Below, one piece after another: positions 44,261-55,431 of a DNA stretch of 64,000 nt. A program made the position numbers and the translations under genes. The DNA comes from Dactylonectria macrodidyma (taxonomy: Eukaryota > Ascomycota > Sordariomycetes > Hypocreales > Nectriaceae), in the NCBI GenBank assembly GCA_020744425.1, contig JAGMUV010000002.1, positions 2,958,501 to 3,022,500 of the forward strand, read 5' to 3'. Each line of letters starts with the position of its first letter. The stretch's first letter is position 1. The notes beneath the pieces were generated by a model. That model was not told the DNA's origin. It searched no databases and saw only the letters and a program-made list of their open reading frames with translations.

Positions 44261-45894
44261 ATGCCTTCAATCGATGTTGCCATGGCTCGAAGCCTCCGGG
44301 GGAGTACCTGGGAAGTCCTAAAGAATGTTGTCGCCAGGAGCATTGCTGCCGAGTTATCGCGGAGGGGTGTCGTTGATGATGCCACAAACAAGGCCGATGA
44401 TATTGCAACAACCTTCTCCAGCTGGGATAACTGCATGGAGAAAGCCTACTGCAAGTACGTCGAGTGCCAACCACTTTCCTCTTGGTCCCCTTGGTCCCCT
44501 TGCTAACCTCTCCCAGGTGGCCTGTTATTGCCATTATTGCCATCGGCGGTCTGATCATTTTCAGCGTAGTCTGGTGCATAATCCGCTGCTGTTGCTGTGG
44601 CGTTTCATGCTGTTGTAGCTGCTGCCAATGCCTGAAGTGCTGCGGCGACTGTTGCGGCTGTTGCGATCCCCCGGGCGGTCACAAGCAGAAACATCTCGAC
44701 GACCACTATGCCCCTACCACAAACCACGCATATCGGTCTGAGCCACCCATGAATCCGACGTTCCCGCCTGCGTCCGGCGCCCAGTCATCAGGTATCCAGT
44801 CAACAGCGCCTCAGTTTGCTGCATCGGCCCACCATGTTCGCAATGAGCCGCCGCAGTACGCCGAGTTTGAGACAAGCAACAAGCGAGACTCAGATGCCCT
44901 CCCGGAAATGCCAAGCTGGCAAGGAGCAGGATCCAAAAAGGTTGCGCTCGATGATGATGTCGAGATGGACCAGCTCAAGAAGTCACCCGTCCCGGATCAA
45001 AAGAGCACTTTCATGAACAACGGCACACCGTCAGCCATGCCCCAAGGACGAAGCCCGTATGGTCAACAACAAGGCAACCACAGCGGATATTTCGACTCGA
45101 ACGGTCAGTCACCGGACCCGTACTCGCCCATCGACAAAGGCTACGGCTACAACTCCAACCCCGGTGATGGATACGGTCACGATCAGTCCTATGCCGCGGT
45201 TGGCATGGGGGCTCAGGCTCAGAACGCATACGGACAGACCCCTATCAATCAGGGATATGGCCAGCCTCATAACGACTACGGGAACCATGATGGCTATTCA
45301 AATGCAGCCCAGGGCTATGATATGAGACATTCTCCTGCCCCGAGAGGGACACCAGCACCCCAAAACGACTACGATGGATATGGTGTTCAGATTCCCCATT
45401 CGCGATCTCCAGTCCACCAGAACGCCTATGACGAACACAACCAACAGACTCGAAGAACCCCCGCTCCTCAAGAAGACTACGGCTATGGCCAGGCTGCTCG
45501 AAGAACCCCAGCTCCTCAGGACAACTATGGTTACGACCAACCTGCTCGTAGAACCCCCGCTCCTCAAGGCGATTACAGCTACGACCAGTCTGCCCGTCGG
45601 ACTCCAGCCCCTCAGGGTGACAACGACTATGGACAGCCTGCTCGAAGGACCCCAGCTCCCCAGGACGAGTTTGGCTACGGCCATCACGCCGCATACAACA
45701 ACCAAGGAACGCACTCACCTGCCCCTGAGCCTCACTACGGCCCACGACCTGTCCCTCAGAGGCAGTACGTCCAGCAAGATCCCCCTCAGTCGCCCATCAA
45801 CAACAACTCAGGGTTCGACTTCAACTCGGGCTATGCGCGGCCTCAACAATCACCCAAGGAGTCATACCCGGGATACAAGGCATACCAACCTTGA
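44261..45894 (+). CDS. Cys-rich single-pass membrane protein with Gln/Tyr-rich repeat tail (fibroin-3-related/Pin2-like)
   Basis: Two exons, 44261-44454 and 44517-45894 (branch GCTAACC), give 523 residues; the junction completes the conserved EKAYCKWPVIAI. Order: N-terminal helical segment (1-64), one transmembrane helix (about 66-87), 17 cysteines within residues 85-114 (CCCCGVSCCCSCC), likely palmitoylated, then PPGGHKQKHLDDHY and a long disordered tail rich in Gln, Tyr, Gly, Pro and Asn. Residues 376-455 are five 16-residue repeats with consensus ARRTPAPQDxYGYDQP. The layout resembles yeast Pin2 and fungal proteins annotated 'fibroin-3 related'. A plasma-membrane/secretory location is likely. 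The prion-like composition of the tail is seen directly; any aggregation behaviour is inference. Confidence 0.83.
45448..45687 (+). repeat. In-frame 48-bp minisatellite, five copies
   Basis: Five exact-length 48-bp units encode the 16-residue RTPAPQ repeats of the preceding gene. Copies differ mainly at third codon positions and in the DNYGY core, so protein sequence is better kept than DNA. One looser copy (GTPAPQNDYDGYG) lies just upstream. Confidence 0.9.
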
Positions 45895-46893
45895 ACAAGG
45901 ATCGGTAGCACCAAAATTAGATAACGTGTACGACTTGAAAATTTTGCAACCATGTATTCCACGCACATCTCGCACGACAGCTTCTACTCATTTATTTCAG
46001 TCGGGAGTCGGGGTTGGGTCTTTTTTTTTCGGCGTTGGAGGTGCGCAAGTGTGTGTCCCAAAGTAGGCAGCATTTTGGATTTCTTATGGACATATTGACG
46101 GGCTTAGATGTTGAGCATCATAACTGCGTTGGCGACGGCGTGGCAGCACGCTTATTTCGATTCGCTCCTGGTCAGGAATGAGCCATTTATTTCACTTCTA
46201 TGACATTATTCGGCACCTTTGCGTGGTCATGGGACGCAAAGAAGGATCAAATGACCCGAAGAGTCGGTTTGGTTGGCGAGCTGTCTTCCGCAGCATGTGT
46301 TTATGGAAAGGTGTGCGTGGGGTTTCAGACACGGCTGTACGAGTGGTAATGATTGGGTGGTACTCCGTTACCAACATCGGCAGTATTGCAATACTTCAAA
46401 AGAGATGAGAATTTGATCAACGTCGTCGATATATATGCTTCGTGAAAGATGCGCATAAAGTTTGTGGAACCATACTAGAGTTCTATCCAGAGTAGAGGGT
46501 GGACGTTAAATGAACAGTCACTCTTATTAAGAGGAGCCTCGTCATGGGAGTGGGACCATTACGCGAGTAGGTGACGACGCAATATGCACGGCATGTCGAC
46601 CGGCCCGAGCCCGGGTCTTGTTGTATAAACGCTATTGCTTCCCTTAACCCTAACATGTTCGCCATTTCAAACGCCCAAGGCATCAGTCCCGCGACTCTGC
46701 CAACCTGTCAAATGTACCGAAAAAAAGCCCCCCGAACCCGGATGACATATCTACAACCCAACCAAGCAAGTCTTTGTGTTTGTGCCAGCAACCAACGCAA
46801 GTGAGAAGATACAGACAGCAAGAACCGAACAATGATACCGAGGCAAAGGCGCTCGGGTGATGACAGGTAAGGATGGAGGGCAACGCAAATCTT
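45895..46893. other. Tail-to-tail intergenic region
   Basis: 3' flanks of the rightward Cys-rich gene and the leftward STIMATE-type gene. No supported gene. Confidence 0.55.
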
Positions 46894-48095
46894 CTACTCC
46901 TTGGGGTAGAGCTCCCTAGGGACAAGCTTGCCCGGTGCATTGCGTTGGCTTGAGCTGCTGCCCACTATGGTTCTATCATCATCGCCATCGACATCCGGGT
47001 CGTACTCGGAGTCCTTGCTCTGAGGTCGAAGGGGGGCCTTAGCCGCCTCTTCGTCAGGCTCGGAGTCGCTATCGGCATCGACAAGTCGGACCCGTGACGT
47101 CTCATCTCCGCTGTCGTCATATCGTCGGGGGCCTTGCCCAGTGGAATCCGAGTCAAGTGACTCCTGGTCGGCGTCTTGCTTCTTGATGAAGGAATCGATA
47201 ATGTAGTACTGCAGGCCATTCATGATGAGAGGGAAAATCATCATGACAAAGGCAATCTGGAGCTTCTCGTTGCCCTCGGTCCACCCGAGAGCCCAGTCAC
47301 CGACCTTTGATATCCAGGGCATCATGATGAAGATGATGAGAACGCAAATCTTCATTCCGAAGAGGCCGCAAAAATATATGACGGATTGCTTGAGCCACCA
47401 CCATGCGTTAGGTGGGTGACCATAGTTGCCAGACTGGACAGACTCGGTGGGCTGACCAAGGGGTGTAAGCCGGACGAGGCCAGTCATGATGCGGAGGAGG
47501 ACGATGAGGATCGGAATGCCAAGCGTAGTCTAGACGGAAGATTGTTAGTCAAGTTGGTTCTTAGGTAGCTAGGAGAAATAGAGCCAGGTCAACTTACATC
47601 AATGCCAAGATTGAGAAGGTAGAAGGAGCAAGGATTAGGAGGGTAGTCGTCCTCGGATCGGGGTGTCGCCCCGGCTGACGGATCGACTTGGACGGAGAAG
47701 CGACCACTAGTCAGCATGGACATAAAGATGTTGGCCATGTGCACGAGCACGGAGCCAAAGACTTGCTTGGAGACATCAAAGAACCAGACTTTGATGGGCC
47801 TCTGAGGTCGTTCCCGCCAGCGCTTGAAAACAAGTGACATGAGAGCCAAGCCACCAAGAGCGGCTTGGACGAGGAGGGCAAAGGAGCCCAGGAGCTGGCA
47901 GTCGCCTGGTGATTCATCGTAGATGGACTCTGGAGCGTTGGAGGCGGATGAGGCGGTGGCTTGGGCAACCACGGAGGAAATGATGGAGGAGACGGCGTGG
48001 AGTGTGGCGGTTGGAGGAGCTTCGATAAGAAGCATTACGGAAGAGCTGTCATCGAGGGCCGATGTGACGGTCGCGAGACCGGGCGGAGGCTGCAT
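46894..48095 (-). CDS. STIMATE/vacuolar membrane protein family (YPL162C-like)
   Basis: Two exons, 48095-47598 and 47529-46894 (branch ACTAACA), phase 0, give 377 residues. Multiple membrane helices are visible: GSFALLVQAALGGLALMSLVF (about 70-90), the VFGSVLVHMANIFMS region, TLGIPILIVLLRIM after the junction, SVIYFCGLFGMKICVLIIF and IAFVMMIFPLIMNGLQYYII. The family blocks KVWFFDVSKQ, NPCSFYLLNLGID and DTTLGIPI are typical of fungal vacuolar membrane proteins related to animal STIMATE (TMEM110), an ER protein that regulates store-operated calcium entry. The C-terminal 100 residues are acidic and disordered. Function in fungi is poorly defined. It is divergent from the SOD-fold mitoribosomal gene. 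Confidence 0.85.
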
Positions 48096-49077
48096 GGAGG
48101 AGAGTGAGATGGAAACGCGGAGTTTCCCAAGAACGATTATCGTAGAAGGTGCGCAGAGAGGTGGTGGAATGGAAGGACGGGTGTTCGGAGAAGAGAGAGG
48201 TGAAGTTGAAGGTGTCTCGATGCTGTCTCGACCTCGGAGCGCGCGATGTTTCAGGCTGAAGCAGGCGGAGGAAGGATCGCCGTCGCCGAGAGGACAGAAA
48301 TGGGCAAGGACCCGGAGGGCATACGTCGGAGGACTGAGTGCGAGGGAGGGGAGAATAAGCAGATTATGGGATTAAAGCAAAGCAAAAGCGATAGCGGACG
48401 AAGAAGACGAAGAACCGAGACGCGAAACCCCGACGAGTGACGTCTTTGAGTTGGGTGAAGAGAAAGGACGAAGACCTGAGGACGTCTGGGTGATTGATGG
48501 TCCTGGCGCCTGGCGCCTAGCTCCTGGAGAGTCAGCCAGTATTAGTGGGTGTGGCTGATGGGCATCACCAGGCCTCTGGGCCAGGCCCATCTTGCACTTC
48601 GCTTACACGGCGACTACGACCCAAGGCGGCCTGGAACGAGTCAGAGCCGGCAGCCTTGTGCCGGCTGTGGCCTAATTACCTAAGCCCAGGCACATCAGCG
48701 AGGGGTTATGGGCATGCTTCAGAGGCGGAGCTTTCACCTCAGCCACAGAGAATAGAGAATCTTCAACCCGTGTCAACTGCCATGAGAAGCCACTCGGGGT
48801 TTCAGCCACACCATCTTCCCGAGATGGAAGTGGTGGTTGTCTCGGCATAACGTAGCTCCAGTCTCCGGTCATTTCACCGCATGATCCCCCACCGACAGCA
48901 ACTGAGCAGTTGAAAAAGTACGTACCTTAGCCAGAGAGCCCAGCCTGAGCTGCCTCACAACTCAGGCCAATTCAATCAACGAGCCGCCAAAAAAGTTGAA
49001 GCCTCAATTCATCCGCATCGTCGCAAACGCGCACGACTTCGACGCTGGTCCCATCCTCCCCCCCCTCACAACCTGCC
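48096..49077. promoter_or_regulatory. Divergent promoter region (STIMATE-type / mitoribosomal SOD-fold gene)
   Basis: 982 bp between opposite start codons. The left third is purine-rich on the plus strand (leader of the leftward gene). GGCGCCTGGCGCC near 48506 is a short inverted repeat. No coding frame is supported. Confidence 0.45.
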
Positions 49078-50066
49078 ATGATTCGACCCCGACTAAGAGC
49101 CCCTCGCCTGGCCTTTGGCCTCGGCCTGCGCACCACCGTCAATGCACGCCGCAGCCTGCACAACGTACCTGAGTTGCCCCACGACTACTCCCAGGGTGTC
49201 CCGAACCTCATGAGCCCTGGCGGCTTCAACATTGCCTGGACCGAATATATGAAGCTGATGGTTGAGAAGCTTAATGCCCTCACTGTTGGTGCGTTTTTCC
49301 CCTATCCGCCTTACCCCGCCTGTGTAGCCTACAATGCCTCTTGCAGCCCGTGTCTCTGAGCTGCAATGAGGTGGTCCGACTTGCTCTCCCACCATGGTAA
49401 CCCGCATCAACTAACATCAATTCCTCTCCAGGCACTGAGCTCGAGGACAAGGACACCAAGACCATCGCCCTCCTGACCGCCCGCGAGCCCAATCAGGCCC
49501 CGATCTTCAACTATGCATCCATGGCACACAACAACCACTTCTTCTTCCAAGGCATTTCCCCCACCGGCACCCCCATGCCCGATGCCCTCCGCGGCGAGCT
49601 CGAAGCCTCCTTCTCGTCCATCGAGACCCTCCGCCGCGAATTCGTCATCACCTCCTCCGCCATGTTCGGCCCCGGTTTCCTCTGGCTCGTCAAGGCCGGC
49701 CCCGGCGAGTACCGCCTCCTCCCCACCTACCTCGCCGGCTCCCCTTACCCCGGCGCTCACTGGCGCGCCCAGGCCACCGACATGAACACGGTCGGCAAGG
49801 AGGGCACCGCCAGGTCCTTCTTCCGCAACCAGGTTCACGGCTCCCGCAAACGTGAGGGCGACCTGCCTCCCGGCGGTATCGAGCTGGAACCCCTCCTATG
49901 CCTCAACACTTGGGAACACGCTTGGCTGCTCGATTGGGGCGTTGGCGCAGGTGGCCAGGGCGGCAAGATGGCCTTTGCCGAGTCTTGGTGGAACCTCATT
50001 GACTGGGAGAAGGTTGCTGAGCGAGCAGGCACCTCCCGTCCAGAATTCAAGTCCGGGACGGATTAA
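49078..50066 (+). CDS. Mitochondrial small-subunit ribosomal protein with Fe/Mn-SOD fold (mS42/mS43-like)
   Basis: Two exons, 49078-49288 and 49432-50066, encode 281 residues; the junction reads LNALTVGTELED. The N-terminus MIRPRLRAPRLAFGLGLR is a basic, Ser/Arg/Leu-rich mitochondrial presequence. The body shows Fe/Mn superoxide dismutase landmarks: HNVPELPHDYSQG, ASMAHNNHFFFQGI, FGPGFLWLV and LNTWEHAWLLDWG. In true SODs the metal ligands are three His and one Asp; here HNNH and WEHAW are kept but the first ligand block and the DVWEHAYY block are altered. That fits the non-enzymatic SOD-like proteins of the yeast-type mitoribosome (Mrp1/Rsm26, mS43/mS42). I cannot separate the two paralogues by eye. 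Confidence 0.83.
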
Positions 50067-52429
50067 AGTTGAAAATGTGGGAAAAGAGGAATAGGACACG
50101 ATGTGACGGCAATGGGCAACAGTAGATGGGTTGGGAGCGGCATTTGTAAGATAATTGTACTCTCTGCATATACAGGCGGGAAAAAATGTACCATTGGATG
50201 TGATAGTACGAGTGCCCATACTCACCACCGTCCTAGTTGCCTGAAGCCTAGTGCCTTTCATGATGGAGCCAACTCAGCCACGGTTTACATCAAGAAACAA
50301 AAATATCACCAACCAAAATGATAACATACAACATTGGGGACTCGCTAGCCGTCACTGACCTAGCTACTAATCCAACTCTTGCTAGGTTATCGCTGGGAGA
50401 TCATGCGCACGACCAGGTCATGACATCATGTCTCTGAGGCAAGCAACTACAGGCGAACATCGGCCATGGTTTACGTTTCTTTGACGGCTCTAGTGGGGTG
50501 TTCTATATGTAGGGCATTTCCTGTTTGTAGGCAAGTACATGGCTTCACTCTGCGGAGATGTCGCTGGCTTTGGTATATTCCACTACACACTCCCGACACC
50601 TGACGGAAGAATATGTGAATATTACCACTTACCAGTGTCAATCCATTCCTTGAGTCAGCCCCCGTGGCTTCGCTAGCCTAGAGCATGCACATCGAGACAT
50701 GGATAGGTATGTTCCGTGCATCTCATTCTCCGTGGTTCACGAAGTAGTCACTGTCGTCAGACAGTGCCACTATAGAATATGCAAAGTTACTCAGGAGTAC
50801 AAGCATTGTACATTATCCATTGAACCAGCGCTGATCTACGTCACTCTCTCGTCTCTTCCGAGCGAGCTGTTTACACCTCTCGCGGCTGTCCCATCTTTGT
50901 ACTATTGGTCATCTCGTGATTGCATCTCTAGCAATAAATACTGTCGAGCTAAGATACGCATTTCAAAATTATTGTGTAGACAATGATGCGTTCTTTTACG
51001 ATTCGAGTAGTCCATGATAGACTATGAATGATACTTCATAGAAGAGGAACTGAACCTTCTAACCTAGCTTGGCTTGGGCCTCGTCCAACTCGGAGTGAGC
51101 TTTTGGCAGGCCGGTTGGCTATATCTACACCCCTTATCTTATGAATGCTCGTCTATTCAACTTTCCGTATTGCCGCTAATTCTCGAGGCCTGGCTATCAC
51201 GGTGGCGAAGAGCGCTTGTAAACGGCTGCATGATTCGCGCCCTAGGTTGGCCGCGGCCAGGTGGTTTCGCGTCTCATCAGCCTCGATAACGCACAGCCAC
51301 ATTCGACATTTCACCGGTTTTTCTATGTTCAAAGATACGTACGCAGTTTGCCACCGGTCGTCATATGCTCGTTGTGTCACAGGCTTAGTTAGTCTTGGTG
51401 CGAAGCTGCCTAACCTGCTGGAGGCCTCATTGTAGCACGACTTTCCAGGCCAGCTCACACTTTTGGCAAGATGACTTAGGCAATCTTTCACGGGACATCC
51501 ATTCTTCGAATCCTCGGTCGATATCAGAGAGCGTTTTAGTAGAGAGTTTAGTTTGAATGAATAACGGTTAAGAGAAGTTCGTCGCACTTGGTGTAATTTA
51601 CCACAACTTGCAGGTGCAGGGTAGGATCATGGTAAGACCAGACAGAGGCCAATTTGCCCACCCTCTACAACACGGCTAGGGTAACGGTCATCTTTGTATG
51701 ATGTTCGTACTTATTTCTATATCGACAATGGTTGTCAGAATAGTTCCGTGCGGACCAGTGGCCAAACAAATAGGGTTGTGACGAGCTACCGTGTTGACTC
51801 TGAAAATCCGAGGCACATAGATCACACCAGCAACAATCAGTCACAAGCTTAGCAGTCACACATTCACTTGGGACTACTGCAATTTCAGAGAGAGCAAATT
51901 GATTCTACCTAACAAATTCCATTTTCATTTCCATGCCTATCCTTGATACTGCCCTACTTAAAAAATGTGAAGAAGCTAAATTGGTATCCCGGTCGTCACA
52001 TCCCGAAAGAGAGTGTGTGCTTGAGTGGAGGTATAACATCGAGACCAGAAAAAAATCCGTCGTTACCAAAAGATGAAATGCAGCCCAGTTCCTGTAAAAT
52101 GAACCAAATCAATCCCATATAAACAACTGCTCATCTAGAGCTTCGTCATCATTTCGCTATGCGTGCATCCCGCGAGAGAGCCGTAGTTGGAGTATCTGCA
52201 AGTCTGTCGTTCCAAGTTCCGAAAATAAAATGAAAACACCGAATAGCCAAATGAAACCAGAAAAAAGAAAAAAAAAGAAACGCATGCGCAAAAACATGAG
52301 AGAGATAGGAAATAGTCGTTAAAAGTGAGGATCATGAGGGAGTGGGAGATGATTGGCGAGACTCGGACCTATCAGTGTGCGAAAGGAATTGAGCGGCTGC
52401 GAAGGTGGTGGAGGGGCGGAGGGGTATGT
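50067..52429. other. Intergenic region without supported genes
   Basis: Contains the 3' flank of the mitoribosomal gene and, from about 52000, A-rich sequence that is probably the 3' untranslated region of the SAM-PH gene. Short frames between 50700 and 51860 show no conserved features. Confidence 0.5.
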
Positions 52430-55032
52430 CTAGATCATGTTGCCGTTCACACTGATCTCGAAACCTTGGCCCTTCTGCCTGAGAGCCTTGGCAAGCATCA
52501 ACTCGCGCATCCAGTCGATGCGGTCATCACGGCTCTTGACGGCAAAGTGATGAGTCTTGCCAGTGCCGTTGATACCCTCGGCGGAAACGCCACCAGCGGC
52601 ATTGCTGAGGGCGCTCTCGCGCTTGCGGAGACGGGCCGTGTTCTTGTCTTGAGGGATGAGCTGGAAGCTGAATGCACCAGGATCGCTCTTCTCTCGGCTG
52701 TGGCTCAAGTGAACGGCTTTGAATGCGGCGCTAAGCTTGGAGGTGGAGGCGGCGCTGGAGCACGCGATGGCGTAGTCGTCAATGTCGACGTACTCGAGCG
52801 TGCGGTGTATCTCGGTGTTGTCCTTGTGCATGTTCAGGCGGGTGCCCTTCAGGGTGAAGTATCCATCGTTCCACTCGTGACGGAGCATGCGGGTCTTGCG
52901 CTTCTTCATGGGGCCCTGGTGAGTGATGCCGTTGGCAACGTCAACCGCGGGGGCAGGCTCCTGTTGGGCAGGCATGGGAGGAATGGCCTTCTCGAAGTTG
53001 GTACGCTCGACCGGAGACCAAGGGTAGTTGACGCGGGGAGGAGCCTGGAGAGGTTGCTGGGAACGAACAGAGGCTCGGGGAGACTTGGGAGAATGAGCCT
53101 TGGGAGCAGGGCGGTGGGACACAGTCGCCTTGTTTTCCGTCAGGGCGGGAAGCACGGGGAACGAAGGACGGCGGGCAGAGGCGCGAGATTGGCATCGGGG
53201 AGGAGCAGGGTTGCCGTGGACGGGGGATGTGCGATAGTTCATGTCAGGAGGCACAGACTGCGAGACGTCGCGAGCCACAGGACCGATGGGGACGGCGGTA
53301 ACGGGGACATCCAGCTCCGAGAAGGGCGTGCCGAAGCGGTAGGGGTTCTTTGGTGTCTCCAGATCGGGAGACAGAGGGTCGGCCTTGTCCATGCTGTAAG
53401 GGCTGAAGCTGTTCCCATTATGTTGCACTGGTGGCTGCTGCTGTGCCTGTTGCACCTGCTGCTGTGGAGGAGGGACCGTCGCAGCGCGCGGCGGCACAAC
53501 ACGTGGTGGCGGAGGCTTGTCCGGGATGGACAGCCGGGGCAGGCGGCGCAGGCCGTGATGAGGTGTCTTTGACACCGGGTTGGCCTGGAAGCCCTGGAAG
53601 GGAGGCGTGGGAGGGACATCGTTGCACTCGTCACGCAGTTCTTGGTGCTGGAAGTTCAGGAACTGGCGGACATTGTCTTGGGGGTCCCTCAGCTGGAAGT
53701 TGCGCAGAGTCGCCTCTTGCAGGTACTGGAACGGCGGCAAGGCGCCGGGTCCGAGGACGTCAGAAGATGCAACGACCGAAGGTACGGCATCCGAGACGGG
53801 GCGCAGGGTCTCGTTAGGGTCAATGGCTCGGGCTGTGTCCGGGTTCCCAGCGTCGCCAATCATGACAGTGCCCACCGTATTCATGTCAACGTTGGGGTGT
53901 TCCTTTTTGAATGCGCGAATGAGTGCCTGTTGCTTCTTCCACTTGGTGCAGTTCTCGCCTTTGGAGCAGTAGTGCGGCTTCGGGATGACCTGCTCGATGC
54001 CGATGATGGACACCGACTCCATTGGGGTAATGTCATCATGGCTCCTGTTCTTCCGCTGCCTCCGCCTGCTGCTTTGGCGGCTCTTGGTGGCATGGTCGTC
54101 CTTCTTCCGCGATTCCCTTCTAGCTTCCCGGCTCGGCATATCCTCGATAGGGGTCTCCGGACGGGGTGAAGCTGGTCGGCTGTCCCTAACCGCTTGGATC
54201 TGGTGCCAGACCTTGGTCCGGATGCCGAAGGACTGGATGTCGAGCTCCCGGAGATCCTCAAACTTCAATGTAATTAAGATGGCGCCGTTAATGTCGTTCT
54301 CCACAAATCGGTTGGCCATAGAGAGCTCAATGCCAGCATTGAGCATGGACTGGGCCACCATCTCTGGGGTCCAGACCGCGAGGTTGGATGTGTTGAGTTC
54401 TTCTTGGGTAAACTGGAAGGGGCTGTTGCGACGGGGCATCTGGGGCTGAACAAGGAGGTCGGCGATGCCGCGGGCAGCCTTGGGGGTGATGGGCGATAGA
54501 GTCAAGACCATATCCTCATCAAAGGATTGGTCCATTGAGCTGCGAAACAAGTGAGGTCCTCGGGGACCCTCCACCTGCTTGGGGGAATACTGCATGTATC
54601 CCTCCTCCTGGCTCCTGCTCGACCTCGGTGTAGGTACCTCATCGTAGGAAGATACAGTGGTGAAACTAGGTTGTCCCGACTGTGAATATGGGCGTTAGCA
54701 AGTTCGACTTCCAAAGTCAACAGGCAACGAAAAGACGTACCGATTGCACACTCAGGCGCGGCGAGTTGTCATCCTCGACGTCGCTGATGATCTCCACATC
54801 CTCCTCCTCCTCATCCCAATCAGTGTCGACGAATTCAGTCGCTACCGATGTTGGTCGGTATAGTTGTGAGTCGTTCTTGAGGCTGAAAAAGGTATCCCGT
54901 GGGATGGGCTTCTGCCGCATTTCTTGGTACGTCCGGCGCTCACCGGGATTGTAATAAGTGTATTCCTGGCGAGAAACCGTTAGTGGATGCTGGCAGCCAC
55001 GATATGGTGGATTCTCGAGTGAGACATACCAT
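52430..55032 (-). CDS. SAM and PH domain protein (Boi-like polarity adaptor without visible SH3)
   Basis: Three coding exons: 55032-55030 (only the ATG), 54965-54741 and 54679-52430, giving 825 residues. The first intron (64 nt, GTATGT, CACTAACG, CCAG) follows the ATG in CCAAAAATGG; an in-frame TGA upstream prevents extension. The protein starts MEYTYYNPGERRTYQEM, has an acidic patch DTDWDEEEEDVEI (about 50-62), a SAM domain at about 178-241 (VWTPEMVAQSML, FGIRTKVWHQI), basic disordered and Pro-rich linkers with PPPPRVVPPR, and a C-terminal PH domain at about 670-815 (GPMKKRKTRMLRHEWNDGYF ... DRIDWMRELM). SAM-PH proteins of this kind act at the cell cortex in polarised growth. The 5' untranslated structure is unresolved. 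Confidence 0.85.
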
Positions 55033-55395
55033 TTTTGGTAATTGTGATCAGGCTGTAGGGCACCAGTCTCCTGGACTGGAGAGTTTCTTATGCACTTTGT
55101 TGGTGATTGCTGTTGGCGAGATAGTTTTCTTATCTGGGAGGCCGTTGCCGGCACTTGTGTGTTCTCTAAGAGGCGGGATGAGATGCCGTGAAACACAACA
55201 AAACAAGATCCGGAGGTTTAAGGAAACAAAACTCGAGAGAGCTCGGGGATAGTACAGAGGTCGCAAAATTGGGAGGAGGGGGATCGGGGTGGGCAACGGG
55301 CGGCTACGGGACGTTATGTATGCACTATATCTCGAGAGGCCTGGGGACTGAGACGACCTAACGAAGGAGCCAGTATCGGCGGGAAGCGGTAGGTG

Positions 55396-55431
55396 TAGCG
55401 GCAGCGGTAGCGGCAGCGGTAGCGGTAGCGG
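55396..55431 (+). repeat. (TAGCGG/CAGCGG)6 hexanucleotide repeat
   Basis: Six exact 6-bp units alternating TAGCGG and CAGCGG. It lies about 370 bp upstream of the SAM-PH start codon, in presumed promoter or leader. Confidence 0.9.

Noticed and set aside
52325..53572. 415-codon plus-strand open frame
   Set aside because: Entirely antisense to the SAM-PH gene; composition (Gly/Arg/Val-rich) is a by-product of that gene's codon bias.
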